A stretch of DNA of 64,000 nt, taken from positions 1-64,000 of the forward strand of contig NZ_JAHKRT010000011.1 of assembly GCF_018863195.1 (NCBI RefSeq), read 5' to 3'. Shown here piece after piece: positions 18,179 through 27,370 of the stretch. Position 1 is the first letter of the stretch, and each line of letters starts with the position of its first letter. The stretch comes from Sphingomonas quercus (GTDB lineage Bacteria > Pseudomonadota > Alphaproteobacteria > Sphingomonadales > Sphingomonadaceae). A program made the translations under genes and the position numbers. The notes below the pieces were generated by a model, which saw nothing but the letters and a program-made list of their open reading frames with translations, was not told the DNA's origin and did no database searches.

Positions 18179-18422
18179 GATCCATGATACGCCGAGTCCG
18201 TGCGGTGCAAAAGCGAATTACGCACTGTCCGCGCGGGCATGCTGCCGTTCCCGCGCGCTTTTATGCCAGCCATGGGTCGCGGACGGCGCCACGCCGACCC
18301 CGCCGCGCATTCGCGACAGGCTGGATTCATGAGCGCCCCGCCAGAAAAGTTTCGGCCCTGAAATCCGCGGACGCATCGCCGCGCTAACGGGGACGGACGA
18401 GGCGAGTAAGCGGGTGACGGCA

Positions 18423-21299
18423 ATGCGTTTGTATCGCGGTGGGATGTTGACGGGCGGTCTGGTCATGGCGGCGCTGCCATGGGCGGCGCTCAACGCGCAG
18501 ACGCCGCCGGCCGCATCGCCGCCGGCCCAGCCGGATCGCGCCAGCCAGAGCCCGCCCGAGCTGGACACCGGCGGCGAGGAGGATGTGGAATCGATCGTCG
18601 TCCAGGGCCAGCGCCCGCCCGGCTCGGTGATCGGCGATATCCAGCCCGAGGTGACGCTGTCGCCGGCCGACGTGCGATCCTATGGCGTTTCCAATGTCGC
18701 CGACCTGCTCAACGAGCTTTCCGCGCAGACCGGCCAGGCGACGAACGGGCCGCCGGTGGTGCTCCTCAACGGCAAGCGCATTTCCGGCATGTCGGAAATC
18801 CGCAACATCCCCACCGAGGCGATCCTGCGCACCGAGATCCTGCCGGAGGAGGTGGCGCTCGAATATGGCTACAACCCCGACCAGAAGGTGGTGAACATCG
18901 TGCTCCGGCGGCGCTTCCGCGCTGTCACCGGCGAACTCGAAGGGGCCGCGACCACCGATGGCGGCGGCGCCCGCGGGGAAGGCGATGCCGATCTGTTCCA
19001 CGTCCGCGGCGACACGCGGCTCAACCTCGACGTGGAATATACGCGCAATGCCGGGCTGCTGGAGAGCCAGCGGGACGTCACCTCCCGCGCCGTCGGGCGA
19101 CCCTATGATTTCGCCGGCAACGTCACCAGCCCCGACGGCCGCAGCGAGCTCGATCCGGGGCTGAGCGCTCTGGCCGGCACGCCGGTGACGATTGCCGGCG
19201 TGCCGGCCGGCGCCGCTGCCGGAGCGCCGGCGCTCGGCGATTTCGTCGGCGGGGCGGGCGTCGCCAACGTCAGCGACGTCTCGCCCTATCGCTCGCTCAG
19301 CCCACGCTCCGACGCGCTCTCGATCAACGCGGTGCTGGCCCACCCGATCGGCAATGTCTCGGCGACGCTGAACGGCACGTTCGACGCCACCGGCAGCCGT
19401 TCGCTGCGCGGGCTGCCCGGCGCCGGGCTGACGCTTCCGGCGGGCAACCCCTTCTCGCCCTTCTCCGACGACGTGATGCTTTATCGCTACCCGATGGGCA
19501 TCGATCCGCTGACCCAGCGGACGAGCGGCGAGACCGGACATATCGGCACCACCCTGAATGGCCAGATCTCGTCCAGATGGCGGTGGACCTTCACCGGCAC
19601 CTATGATCGCGCCGCCTCGCGCACCAGCACGGAGCGCGGCATCGACGTTTCCGCCATCCAGGCCGCGCTCGACGCGAATGATCCGGCGCTCAACCCGTTT
19701 GCGGCGCTCCCTGCCGGCATGATTCGCACCACGGCGCCGGATCGTGCCCGCTCGCTATCCAACGCCGGCGATGTCGAGCTGATGATCAACGGCCAGTTGT
19801 GGCGGCTGCCGGCCGGCCCGATCACCACCACCGTCCGGGTCGGTGGCACCGTGACCGGCTTCGATTCCACCTCGACGCGCGCCGGCCTCGCCAGCAGCGC
19901 CAGCCTGTCGCGCAGCCAGGGCGAGGCGCGCATTCATTTCGACCTGCCGATCCTGAAGCGCGAGAGCCCGATCGGCGCCTTTACCGCCAACGTGAATGCC
20001 GGCGTCGTGCCGGTGTCGGGCTTCGGTACGCTCGACATGCACGGCTATGGCTTCAACTGGCGGCCGCGCACCGGGCTGAGCGTGATCCTGTCCGTCACCG
20101 ATACCGGCAGCGCGCCGAGCATCCAGCAGCTGGGCAATCCGCAAGTGCTGACGCCCGGCGTGCGCGTGTTCGACTATCGCACCGGCACCACGGTGGAGGT
20201 GACGCGGCTCGACGGCGGCAATCCCGATCTCGAGGCCGGCAACCGCAACGTCTTCCGGCTCGGCCTGAACTGGAAGCCGATCCAGAACACCGACCTGACC
20301 ATCGTCGCCAATTATCAGCGCATCGTCACCCGCGACACCGCCTCCTCCCTGCCAGCCCCGACCGCGGCGATCGAGGCGGCATTCCCGCAGCGTTTCGTGC
20401 GCGACGAGGACGGCGCGCTTATCCGCATCGACAACACCCCGATCAATTTCGACCGCGAGACGCGCACCCAGCTGCGCTGGGGCTTCAACTTCTCCCATCG
20501 GCTGCGGTCGGACACGCAGAAGCTGATCGCCGCTTATCGCGCCGCCGGCATCGCCCCGCCTGGGCGGCGGCAATTCCCCGGCGCCGCCGGGGGCCAGCGC
20601 CCACGGGGCGAGGACGGCGCGCCTGCCCAGGGCCAGCAGCAGCAGCAGGCTCAGGCGCAGGGCGATCAGGCGCCGGTCAGCCGCCCGGCGGGCGACGGCG
20701 CCCCGGGCGCGCCGGGTGCGGGCGGCGGTTTCGGCGCAGGGCCGGGCGGCGGCGGCCGTCCGGGGGGCGGCTTCGGCGGCGGGCGCGGCGGCTTTGGCGG
20801 CGGACAGGGCGCGCAGGGCGGCCGATTGCAGTTCGCGCTCTATCATACCTGGGTATTCCGCGACGACATCCGCATCCAGCCGGGCATGCCGGAGCTGGAC
20901 CTGCTCGGCGGCGACGCGCTGGGCAGTTCCGGCGGCATCGCCCGCCACAAGCTGGAGGGGCAGGCCGGCTATTCCAACAATGGCCTGGGCTTCCGCCTCA
21001 CCGCCAACTGGCAGAGCGCCACGTCCGTTCGCGGCGGCGCGGGCAGCGTCGGCAATCTCGATTTCTCGGACCTGACGACGCTCAACGCGCGCCTGTTCGC
21101 CGATCTTGGCCAGATCCCGTCGCTGGTGAAGCATCGCTGGGCGCGCGGCATGCGGCTGACCCTGTCCGTCGACAATATCTTCAACCAGCGGCAGGATGTG
21201 CGCGACGAGGCCGGCAACACGCCGCTCGCCTACCAGCCCGCCTATCTCGACCCGATGGGCCGAACGGTGAGGCTGACTATTCGCAAGCTGTTCTTCTGA
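18423..21299 (+). CDS. TonB-dependent outer-membrane receptor with Gln/Gly-rich insertion
   Basis: A 958-residue protein. The signal peptide ends near ALNAQ, followed by a Pro/Ala linker and the receptor start ESIVVQGQRPPGSV. A plug domain (VADLLNELSAQTGQ, VVLLNGKRISG, EILPEEVALEYGY) precedes a long beta-barrel ending in an aromatic strand (RLTIRKLFF). The start could also be GTG 18414. At about residues 712-802 there is a low-complexity block: poly-Gln/Ala, then repeated Gly-Gly-Phe/Gly-Arg units, inside what should be a barrel loop. The plug differs from the other two receptors here, with a plug closer to a PPVVLLNGK subgroup. Ligand unknown. Confidence 0.88.
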   Translation: MRLYRGGMLTGGLVMAALPWAALNAQTPPAASPPAQPDRASQSPPELDTGGEEDVESIVVQGQRPPGSVIGDIQPEVTLSPADVRSYGVSNVADLLNELSAQTGQATNGPPVVLLNGKRISGMSEIRNIPTEAILRTEILPEEVALEYGYNPDQKVVNIVLRRRFRAVTGELEGAATTDGGGARGEGDADLFHVRGDTRLNLDVEYTRNAGLLESQRDVTSRAVGRPYDFAGNVTSPDGRSELDPGLSALAGTPVTIAGVPAGAAAGAPALGDFVGGAGVANVSDVSPYRSLSPRSDALSINAVLAHPIGNVSATLNGTFDATGSRSLRGLPGAGLTLPAGNPFSPFSDDVMLYRYPMGIDPLTQRTSGETGHIGTTLNGQISSRWRWTFTGTYDRAASRTSTERGIDVSAIQAALDANDPALNPFAALPAGMIRTTAPDRARSLSNAGDVELMINGQLWRLPAGPITTTVRVGGTVTGFDSTSTRAGLASSASLSRSQGEARIHFDLPILKRESPIGAFTANVNAGVVPVSGFGTLDMHGYGFNWRPRTGLSVILSVTDTGSAPSIQQLGNPQVLTPGVRVFDYRTGTTVEVTRLDGGNPDLEAGNRNVFRLGLNWKPIQNTDLTIVANYQRIVTRDTASSLPAPTAAIEAAFPQRFVRDEDGALIRIDNTPINFDRETRTQLRWGFNFSHRLRSDTQKLIAAYRAAGIAPPGRRQFPGAAGGQRPRGEDGAPAQGQQQQQAQAQGDQAPVSRPAGDGAPGAPGAGGGFGAGPGGGGRPGGGFGGGRGGFGGGQGAQGGRLQFALYHTWVFRDDIRIQPGMPELDLLGGDALGSSGGIARHKLEGQAGYSNNGLGFRLTANWQSATSVRGGAGSVGNLDFSDLTTLNARLFADLGQIPSLVKHRWARGMRLTLSVDNIFNQRQDVRDEAGNTPLAYQPAYLDPMGRTVRLTIRKLFF

Positions 21300-21347
21300 G
21301 GCCGGGCGGCCCCTATATCGCGCGGGCTGACGAGGAGCCGCCCCTTC

Positions 21348-22091
21348 ATGAATGCCCCGCAACGCCGTACCGCCACCGTCTATCGGATGGTGCTGCCCGA
21401 CCATGTCTGCCCCTATGGCCGCAAGGCGCTGCACCTGCTCGCACGCAAGGGTTTCGCCGTCGAGGATCGCCCGCTGCTGACGCGGGCCGAGACGAACGCC
21501 TTCAAGGCCGAGCATGACGTCGGGACGACGCCGCAGATCTTCGTCGATGGCCAGCGCATCGGCGGCTATGATGACCTGCGGCGCTGGTTCGGCCAGCGCC
21601 TGCCCGAGCCCGGCGCTACCAGCTATCGCCCGGTGATCGCGATCTTCGTGATGACGGCGCTGATGGCGATGGCCGCCAGCCTCGCCACCCTGGGATCGGC
21701 CTTCACGCCGCGCGCCGCCTTCTGGTTCATCGCCTTCAGCATGTGCGTGCTCGCGATCCTCAAGCTGCAGGATGTCGAGCGCTTCTCGACGATGTTCCTC
21801 AACTATGATCTGCTCGCCCGGCGCTGGGTGCCCTATGCCTCCATCTATCCCTTCGCCGAGGCGCTGGCCGGCGTGCTGATGATCGCCGGCGTGCTGCCCG
21901 GGCTAGCCGTCGCGGTGGCGCTGGTCATCGGCTCGATCGGCGCTGTCTCGGTGTTCAAGGCCGTCTATATCGACCGCCGGCAACTCAAATGCGCCTGTGT
22001 CGGCGGGTCGTCCAACGTGCCGCTCGGGCTGGTGTCGCTGATCGAGAATGTGATGATGGTCGGCATGGCGCTGTGGATGCTGGCGATGTGA
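21348..22091 (+). CDS. Glutaredoxin fused to a MauE/DoxX-type membrane protein
   Basis: A 247-residue protein. Residues about 10-88 are a glutaredoxin fold with the CPYG redox motif (HVCPYGRKALHLL), a cis-Pro segment (VGTTPQIFVDGQRIGGYDDL) and the usual length. From about 95 to the end are about four transmembrane helices of the MauE/methylamine-utilisation type, with a second dicysteine CACVGGSSNVPLG between the last helices, probably on the redox-active side. The fusion suggests electrons move between the soluble CPYG and the membrane cysteines, a role in periplasmic thiol redox. It follows the receptor by 48 nt. RBS GAGGAG at 21332-21337. Confidence 0.88.
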   Translation: MNAPQRRTATVYRMVLPDHVCPYGRKALHLLARKGFAVEDRPLLTRAETNAFKAEHDVGTTPQIFVDGQRIGGYDDLRRWFGQRLPEPGATSYRPVIAIFVMTALMAMAASLATLGSAFTPRAAFWFIAFSMCVLAILKLQDVERFSTMFLNYDLLARRWVPYASIYPFAEALAGVLMIAGVLPGLAVAVALVIGSIGAVSVFKAVYIDRRQLKCACVGGSSNVPLGLVSLIENVMMVGMALWMLAM

Positions 22092-22176
22092 GCGGCACGC
22101 GCGCCGGGCGGCGCGGACAAGCGCGGCCCGAGATTGGCGATTGCGGATGCTGCCTCCGGCAGGCACAACCCCACGG

Positions 22177-23469
22177 ATGAACAATCCCGACATCGGCGAA
22201 CGGACCCTCTCGCGGATCAGCCGGCAGCTCATGCCGCTGCTCTGCCTGATGTACCTGATCGCCTATATCGACCGGCAGAACGTGTCCTTCGCGAAGCTCG
22301 AGATGGTCGACGCGCTCGGTCTGTCCGAGGCGGCCTATGGGCTGGGGGCGAGCCTGTTCTTCCTGGGCTATTTCCTGTTCGAGGCGCCGGCCAATATGAT
22401 CCTCGCCCGGGTCGGCGCGCGCGTGTGGTTCGCGCGGATCATGGGCAGCTGGGGCCTCGTCACGCTGGCGCTCGGCTTCACCCAGAACGCGGCGATGTTC
22501 TATGTGCTGCGCTTTCTGCTGGGCGCGGCGGAGGCGGGCTTCTTCCCGGGTGTGCTCTACGTGCTGACGCTCTGGTATCCAAAGGCGCGGCGCGGACAGA
22601 TGGTCGGCTGGTTCATGAGCGCCAGCGCGGTGGCGAGCGCGGTCGGCTCGCTGATCGGCGGCGCCTTGCTGGAGCTGGATGGCGTGGCCGGGCTCGCCGG
22701 TTGGCAGTGGGTCTTCGTGGCGACGGCGCTTCCGGCGCTGCTGCTGGTGCCGCTGGTGCTTGCCAAGCTGCCGAGCGGGCCGGGGGAAGCGCGCTTCCTC
22801 AGCGCCGACGAGAAGGCGTGGCTCGCCGCCGAGCTTGCCGCCGAGGCCGGCGCCGCGGCGCCGATGAAGGGCGCGGCGTGGCGGGCCCTGCTCGACAGGC
22901 GTGTGCTGCTGCTCGCCGCGCTCTATTTCGGGCTGCCCCTGGGTGCCTATGGGCTGAGCTACTGGCTGCCGACGATCGTCAAGGGCTTCGGCGCCACCAA
23001 TCTGCAAAATGGCGCGATCAACGTCATCCCGTGGGCCTGTGTCGCGCTCGCGCTGGTGCTGGTGCCGCGTCATGCCGCCCGCCATGGCGCGACGCGCTGG
23101 CATATCGTCGGGCCGATGCTGATCGCGGCTGCCGGGCTGATGGGCAGCGTGCTGCTGCCCGGCGTGATCGTGAAATTTGCCTGCCTGTGCGTGGCGGCGG
23201 GTGCGGTGTTCGCCGCCCAGCCGGTGTTCTGGACGGTGCCGCAGCGGCTGCTGACCGGCCCCCATGCCGCGGCCGGGCTCGCCGCGATCAACTCGATCGG
23301 CAATCTCGGCGGCTTCGTGGCGCAGAATGCGGTGCCGGCAATCCACGACGCCACCGGCAGCAACCTCGCGCCGATGGCGGTGCTGTCGCTGGCGCTGGTG
23401 ATCGCCGCGGCCGGGTTCTTCTTCACGCTCGGGCGGATCGGGGACCTCGGCGGAGGGACGCGCCGCTGA
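22177..23469 (+). CDS. MFS transporter of the anion:cation symporter (ACS) family
   Basis: A 430-residue 12-TM protein. The N-terminus (LMPLLCLMYLIAYIDRQNVSFAKL) is the highly recognisable ACS/phthalate-glucarate transporter signature, with FEAPANMILARVGARVWFARI as the following loop. The family imports organic anions such as tartrate, glucarate and aromatic acids with protons. The ATG at 22177 fits this N-terminus; an extension to 22147 lacks support. It begins 85 nt after the glutaredoxin-MauE gene. No catabolic genes next to it identify the substrate. Confidence 0.9.
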   Translation: MNNPDIGERTLSRISRQLMPLLCLMYLIAYIDRQNVSFAKLEMVDALGLSEAAYGLGASLFFLGYFLFEAPANMILARVGARVWFARIMGSWGLVTLALGFTQNAAMFYVLRFLLGAAEAGFFPGVLYVLTLWYPKARRGQMVGWFMSASAVASAVGSLIGGALLELDGVAGLAGWQWVFVATALPALLLVPLVLAKLPSGPGEARFLSADEKAWLAAELAAEAGAAAPMKGAAWRALLDRRVLLLAALYFGLPLGAYGLSYWLPTIVKGFGATNLQNGAINVIPWACVALALVLVPRHAARHGATRWHIVGPMLIAAAGLMGSVLLPGVIVKFACLCVAAGAVFAAQPVFWTVPQRLLTGPHAAAGLAAINSIGNLGGFVAQNAVPAIHDATGSNLAPMAVLSLALVIAAAGFFFTLGRIGDLGGGTRR

Positions 23470-23520
23470 ACGACGAAGCGCGACGCGCCCCCCCCCGGAG
23501 CGCCAGCGATCGCGAATGGG

Positions 23521-23568
23521 CCGCTGTCGTTCGCAAGGCGGCGGCGCCGCCGCTGCGAACGACAGCGG
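23521..23568. terminator. Strong bidirectional hairpin terminator
   Basis: Perfect 15-bp arms (23521-23535 and 23554-23568) enclose a second perfect 8-bp palindrome GCGGCGGC/GCCGCCGC (23538-23553), leaving only a 2-nt bulge. It sits between convergent stops at 23469 and 23577. There is no T-run, but the stem is very stable. Confidence 0.7.
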
Positions 23569-23576
23569 GGCGGTGC

Positions 23577-24245
23577 TCAGCGCTCGGCGAAGCAGAAGAT
23601 CAGGCCGTCGCCACCGGTCGAGATGAGATCGGGCTGGGAGCAGCTCTTGCTGCTGTGCGCCGAGTTCCACGAGGTCGGATAGTCGCCGCCGCCGGTGCGG
23701 TCGAAATGGCCGACGCGGGTCTGGCCGGCGCCGTTGCTCGTCCAGTTGCCGCAGGTGAGGTCACCGGCGAGCGTGCCGTCGCGGTTGCTTCCGGTCATGA
23801 TGTCATGCTTGTTGGGGGTGTCGCCGCGGCCGTTGACGCTGTTGCCGCGCTCGTCGAGGCCGGTGGCCTTGTTGATCGGGCTGCCCTCGCGATGCAGATC
23901 GGCGACGTCGCGGCCAACCTGCTCGCCACGGGCATTGTACCATGGCCCCTTGCCGATACGGTCACGGGCGTTGACGGCGGGCTGGCCATTGGCGGCGGTG
24001 GCGCTGAGATAGGCGCGCCACACGCGCGAGGCCGGCGCGCCGGCAGCGGTGGCGCGATCCTTGCAGAGCTTGTCGGCGCCCGCGAGGCCGCCGAGATTGC
24101 CGCCCTGCCCGCTGCCGGTGCTGGTGATGAAGAAGCTCATCTTGGCCGGATTGGCCGGCGGCTGGGCGTTGCCCTGGGCCAATACCGTCGTCACGCCCGC
24201 AAGGGCGGCGGCCGTTGCCGCCGCAATCAGGATCGCCTGCTTCAT
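23577..24245 (-). CDS. Secreted protein of a DUF1554/lectin-like (C-type-lectin/endostatin-type) family
   Basis: A 222-residue protein with signal peptide (AILIAAATAAALAGVTTVLAQ). The body carries a conserved pattern I have seen annotated as lectin or DUF1554 in Alphaproteobacteria: SFFITSTGSGQGGNLGGLAG, then VWRAYLSA, NARDRIGKGPWYNARG, DLTCGNWTS and LIFCFAER at the end. The paired cysteines (LCKD, LTCGNW, KSCSQ, FCFAE) suggest disulfides and periplasmic or extracellular location. No enzymatic residues recognised. It is transcribed alone and divergently from mntH. Confidence 0.8.
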   Translation of the reverse strand: MKQAILIAAATAAALAGVTTVLAQGNAQPPANPAKMSFFITSTGSGQGGNLGGLAGADKLCKDRATAAGAPASRVWRAYLSATAANGQPAVNARDRIGKGPWYNARGEQVGRDVADLHREGSPINKATGLDERGNSVNGRGDTPNKHDIMTGSNRDGTLAGDLTCGNWTSNGAGQTRVGHFDRTGGGDYPTSWNSAHSSKSCSQPDLISTGGDGLIFCFAER

Positions 24246-24299
24246 CCTCTTTCTCCTTTTTTTTGTCGAGCCCGAACATAGCCTAACACGCCCCGCCGC

Positions 24300-24337
24300 C
24301 CCTGTGACGTTTTGTTGCTGCGGCCGCCGTCACAGGG
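24300..24337. promoter_or_regulatory. Hairpin in the mntH upstream region
   Basis: Perfect 10-bp arms CCCTGTGACG (24300-24309) and CGTCACAGGG (24328-24337) with an 18-nt loop lie 79 nt before the mntH start and 55 nt from the divergent secreted-protein start. It could be a leader hairpin or an operator. I do not see a yybP-ykoY-type manganese riboswitch. Confidence 0.4.
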
Positions 24338-24415
24338 AAATTCCTAGAACGCTCTCGGGAACACTTGCACCGCGAGGCAGGCCAGCGCAGGATAATTCCT
24401 CTCCGGGGAGGGGCG

Positions 24416-25735
24416 ATGCGTTTCCGACTGCCACAGGTGGCGACCGCGCCCTTCTGCCCGTCCGAGGTGCGGGGGAGCGTCGTCGTGCCGGCGGGGCTGT
24501 CCTTTCTCGGCAGGGCGCTGCGCTCCGCCGGGCCGGGGCTGCTGGTCGCGGTCGGCTATATGGACCCGGGGAATTGGGCGACCGATATCGAGGCCGGCGC
24601 GCGCTACGGCTATGACCTGCTATTCGTGGTGGCGCTGTGCGGGGTGTCGGCGATCCTGCTGCAATGTCTGGCGATGCGGCTCGGCATCGTCGCCGAGCGA
24701 GACCTCGCCCGCATGGCGCGGGAACGCTACAGCCCGGCCGCCTGTCGCGCGCTCTGGATCCTCGCCGAGATCGCGATCATCGCCACCGACGTCGCCGAGG
24801 TGCTGGGCAGCGCGCTCGCCTTCAAGCTGCTGCTCGGCGTGCCGCTATGGGCGGGCGTGCTGCTGACCGGGCTCGACACGGTGATCGTGCTCGGCCTGAA
24901 GGGCAGCGGCTTCCGTCAGGTGGAGGCGATCATCCTCGCGCTGGTGACGACGATCGCCTTGTGCTTCGCCGCCCAGCTGGTCATCGCGCCGCCGGATGCT
25001 GCCGGCATCCTCGCCGGGCTGACGCCGGACCTCGGCCGGCTCGGCGAGACCCATGCCCTCTACCTCGCCATCGGCATCCTCGGCGCGACGGTGATGCCGC
25101 ATAATCTCTATCTCCACTCCTCGATCGTGCAGACGCGGGCGGCGGGCCCCGGCGCCCCCGCGCACCGCGAGGCGATCCGCTTCGCGACGATCGACATCGT
25201 CGTCGCGCTGCTGCTCGCCACGCTGGTCAACGGCGCGATCCTGACGCTGGCGGCGACGACCTTCCACGCCAGCGGCCATGCCGGGGTCAACGACATCGAG
25301 GACGCCTATCGCCTGCTCGCGCCGATCACCGGGGCGGCGGCGGCAAGCCTGCTGTTCGGCATCGCCCTGTTCGCCTCCGGCCAGAGCGCGACGTTCACCG
25401 GCACCATCGCCGGGCAGATCATATTGGAGGGCTTTCTCGACCTCAAAATCCCGTGCTGGCAGCGCCGCGTGATCACGCGCGGGCTGGCGCTGGTGCCGGC
25501 GCTGATCGGGGTGGTCTGGCTGGGCGATCATGCCGTCGGCCGGCTGCTGGTGCTGACGCAGGTGATCCTGTCGGTGCAGCTGCCCTTCGCGATCTATCCT
25601 TTGATCCGCTTTACCAGCGACCGCGGGATCATGGGCGAGCATGCCAATGGACCGGGCATGAGGATCGTCGCATGGACGCTTTTCGGCGTGATCGCGGCGG
25701 CCAATGTCTGGCTGCTGCGGGGCCTTCTGGTCTAG
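24416..25735 (+). CDS. mntH: Nramp-family Mn2+/Fe2+ transporter MntH
   Basis: A 439-residue, 11-TM divalent metal-proton symporter. The metal-binding motifs are intact: MDPGNWATDIEAG in TM1 and MPHNLYLHSS in TM6. The ATG at 24416 follows GGGGAGGGG. The family imports manganese, and in Alphaproteobacteria is usually repressed by Mur/Fur or MntR. No clear Fur-type box is visible upstream, but a hairpin at 24300-24337 precedes it. The SBF-like transporter begins 9 nt after the stop, so the two are probably one operon. Confidence 0.95.
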   Translation: MRFRLPQVATAPFCPSEVRGSVVVPAGLSFLGRALRSAGPGLLVAVGYMDPGNWATDIEAGARYGYDLLFVVALCGVSAILLQCLAMRLGIVAERDLARMARERYSPAACRALWILAEIAIIATDVAEVLGSALAFKLLLGVPLWAGVLLTGLDTVIVLGLKGSGFRQVEAIILALVTTIALCFAAQLVIAPPDAAGILAGLTPDLGRLGETHALYLAIGILGATVMPHNLYLHSSIVQTRAAGPGAPAHREAIRFATIDIVVALLLATLVNGAILTLAATTFHASGHAGVNDIEDAYRLLAPITGAAAASLLFGIALFASGQSATFTGTIAGQIILEGFLDLKIPCWQRRVITRGLALVPALIGVVWLGDHAVGRLLVLTQVILSVQLPFAIYPLIRFTSDRGIMGEHANGPGMRIVAWTLFGVIAAANVWLLRGLLV

Positions 25736-25744
25736 AGCCGCGGC

Positions 25745-26722
25745 GTGCAGAGGCTCCTGAAAACCTATCTCGATCCATTCCTGGTCGCGCTGATCGTGAC
25801 GGTGGCGCTGGCCTCGGTGTTGCCGTGCCGCGGACAGGGCGCCGTGGTGGTCGACCATGTCGCCGACGCCGGCATCATGCTGCTGTTCTTCCTCCACGGC
25901 GCCAAGCTGTCGCGCGAGGCGATCCTTGCCGGACTGCGTAACTGGCCGGTGCATCTCGCCGTGCTCGGCTCAAGCTTCGTGCTGTTCCCGCTGCTCGGAC
26001 TGGGCATCGCCAACATGCCGTTCGTTCCCCCCCTCGTGGCGAGCGGCATGCTGTTCCTGACATTGCTGCCGTCGACGGTGCAATCCTCGATCGCGTTCAC
26101 GGCGATGGCCGGCGGCAATATCGCCGCGGCGGTGTGCAGCGCGTCGCTCTCCAACCTGCTCGGCATCATCATCACGCCGCTGCTGGTGTCGCTGTTCATG
26201 CACCTGTCGGGAGGGGGGATCAGCGCGGGCGCGATCGAGACGATCGCGATGCAGCTCCTCCTGCCGTTCCTGCTCGGCCATGCCTCGCGCCGGTGGACGA
26301 TCGGATTGCTGAGCCGGTACAGGTTCGTCCTCGGCTTCGTCGATCGCGGCGCGATCCTGATCGTCGTCTATTCGGCGTTCAGCGCGGCCGTGGTCCAGGG
26401 CCTCTGGCACCGGCTGTCGCCGGGCATGCTGGCGGCGATCGCCCTGCTCTGCGCGGCGCTGCTCGCGCTGGTGCTGGCGGCGACCTGGGCGATCGGGCGG
26501 CTCGGCGGCTTTTCACGCGAGGACGCCATCGTCATCCAGTTCTGCGGATCGAAGAAGAGCCTGGTGTCGGGGGTGCCGATCGCCGGCGTGCTGTTTCCGG
26601 CCAGCCAGGTCGGCATGGTGATCCTGCCGCTGATGATCTTCCACCAGATCCAGCTCATCGCCTGCGCGATGCTGGCGCGGCGCTACCGCGTCCGGCAGGG
26701 GCCGGACGCGATAGCGGGATAG
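25745..26722 (+). CDS. SBF-like (DUF4137/PF13593-type) bile acid:sodium symporter family transporter
   Basis: A 325-residue protein with about 10 hydrophobic helices. TYLDPFLVALIVTVALASVLP and ADAGIMLLFFLHGAKL are typical of the SBF-like CPA/AT group, and CGSKKSLVSGVPIAGVLFP is the conserved crossing-helix region of these transporters. The family's bacterial substrates are mostly unknown. It starts with GTG at 25745, 9 nt after mntH, and is likely co-transcribed. There is no clear reason from sequence for it to be metal-related. Confidence 0.88.
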   Translation: MQRLLKTYLDPFLVALIVTVALASVLPCRGQGAVVVDHVADAGIMLLFFLHGAKLSREAILAGLRNWPVHLAVLGSSFVLFPLLGLGIANMPFVPPLVASGMLFLTLLPSTVQSSIAFTAMAGGNIAAAVCSASLSNLLGIIITPLLVSLFMHLSGGGISAGAIETIAMQLLLPFLLGHASRRWTIGLLSRYRFVLGFVDRGAILIVVYSAFSAAVVQGLWHRLSPGMLAAIALLCAALLALVLAATWAIGRLGGFSREDAIVIQFCGSKKSLVSGVPIAGVLFPASQVGMVILPLMIFHQIQLIACAMLARRYRVRQGPDAIAG

Positions 26723-26727
26723 CCGCC

Positions 26728-27330
26728 TCAGGCGGTGACGGCGCTCAGCGCCTTGCGACGGCCACGCACGGTGGCGCCGACGAGGCCGAAGCCGAGCATC
26801 AGCATCACCCAGGTCGCCGGCTCCGGCACGGCGGAGGTGGTCGGCGCGCCGGATGCGAACAGATAGCCGCCGGAATATGCCTTTCCGCTATTCGCCGCGA
26901 TGGCGCTGACGCCACCGGCGTCGGCGAGGATATGGAGATAGACGGTATCATTGGCGAGGTAGCCGGCATTCTTGCCCTTGCCGCCGCCGAAGTGCAGGCC
27001 GACATAGATGTCGCCGTACAGATTGCCGCCGGTGGTGAAGCTGGTCGGCGTGTAGCCTGACCCGACCGACTGGATCGCCGACTGCAGGCTGGCGCCGTTG
27101 AGGCCGAGGGCGGCGAGCGCATCGGCGGTGTAGACGGCGTTGCTGTTGTTCAGGTGATTCTGATCGTCATTCTTCCAGTAGGCGCCGACGACGGTACCGC
27201 CGGTGACGCTGATGCCGGCGTTCTGAACGAACTGGGCGACCTCAGCGCCGGTGAGATAGGTCGCGGCCTGCGAGGGGCTGGCGGCGAGAGCGGCGGCGGC
27301 GGCAAAAGCGGTGAAAGCAACTTTCTTCAT
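26728..27330 (-). CDS. PEP-CTERM sorting domain protein
   Basis: A 200-residue secreted protein with signal peptide (VAFTAFAAAAALAASPSQAA), an Asn/Gly/Ser-rich middle with a possible collagen-binding or ice-like pattern but no family I recognise, and the exosortase signal PVPEPATWVMLMLGFG followed by a hydrophobic helix and RGRRK. The gene is convergent with the SBF-like transporter (5-nt gap). It is preceded by a near-perfect sigma-54 promoter (27371-27387), a known arrangement for PEP-CTERM genes in PrsK/PrsR-type systems. The exosortase is outside the window. Confidence 0.88.
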   Translation of the reverse strand: MKKVAFTAFAAAAALAASPSQAATYLTGAEVAQFVQNAGISVTGGTVVGAYWKNDDQNHLNNSNAVYTADALAALGLNGASLQSAIQSVGSGYTPTSFTTGGNLYGDIYVGLHFGGGKGKNAGYLANDTVYLHILADAGGVSAIAANSGKAYSGGYLFASGAPTTSAVPEPATWVMLMLGFGLVGATVRGRRKALSAVTA

Positions 27331-27370
27331 GATACCCTAATCCAACCAGAGTCCTGAGATACCCCTTTCC

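Noticed and set aside
24246-24415. A yybP-ykoY manganese riboswitch before mntH
   Set aside because: I could not find the conserved loops of that class, only a simple hairpin.
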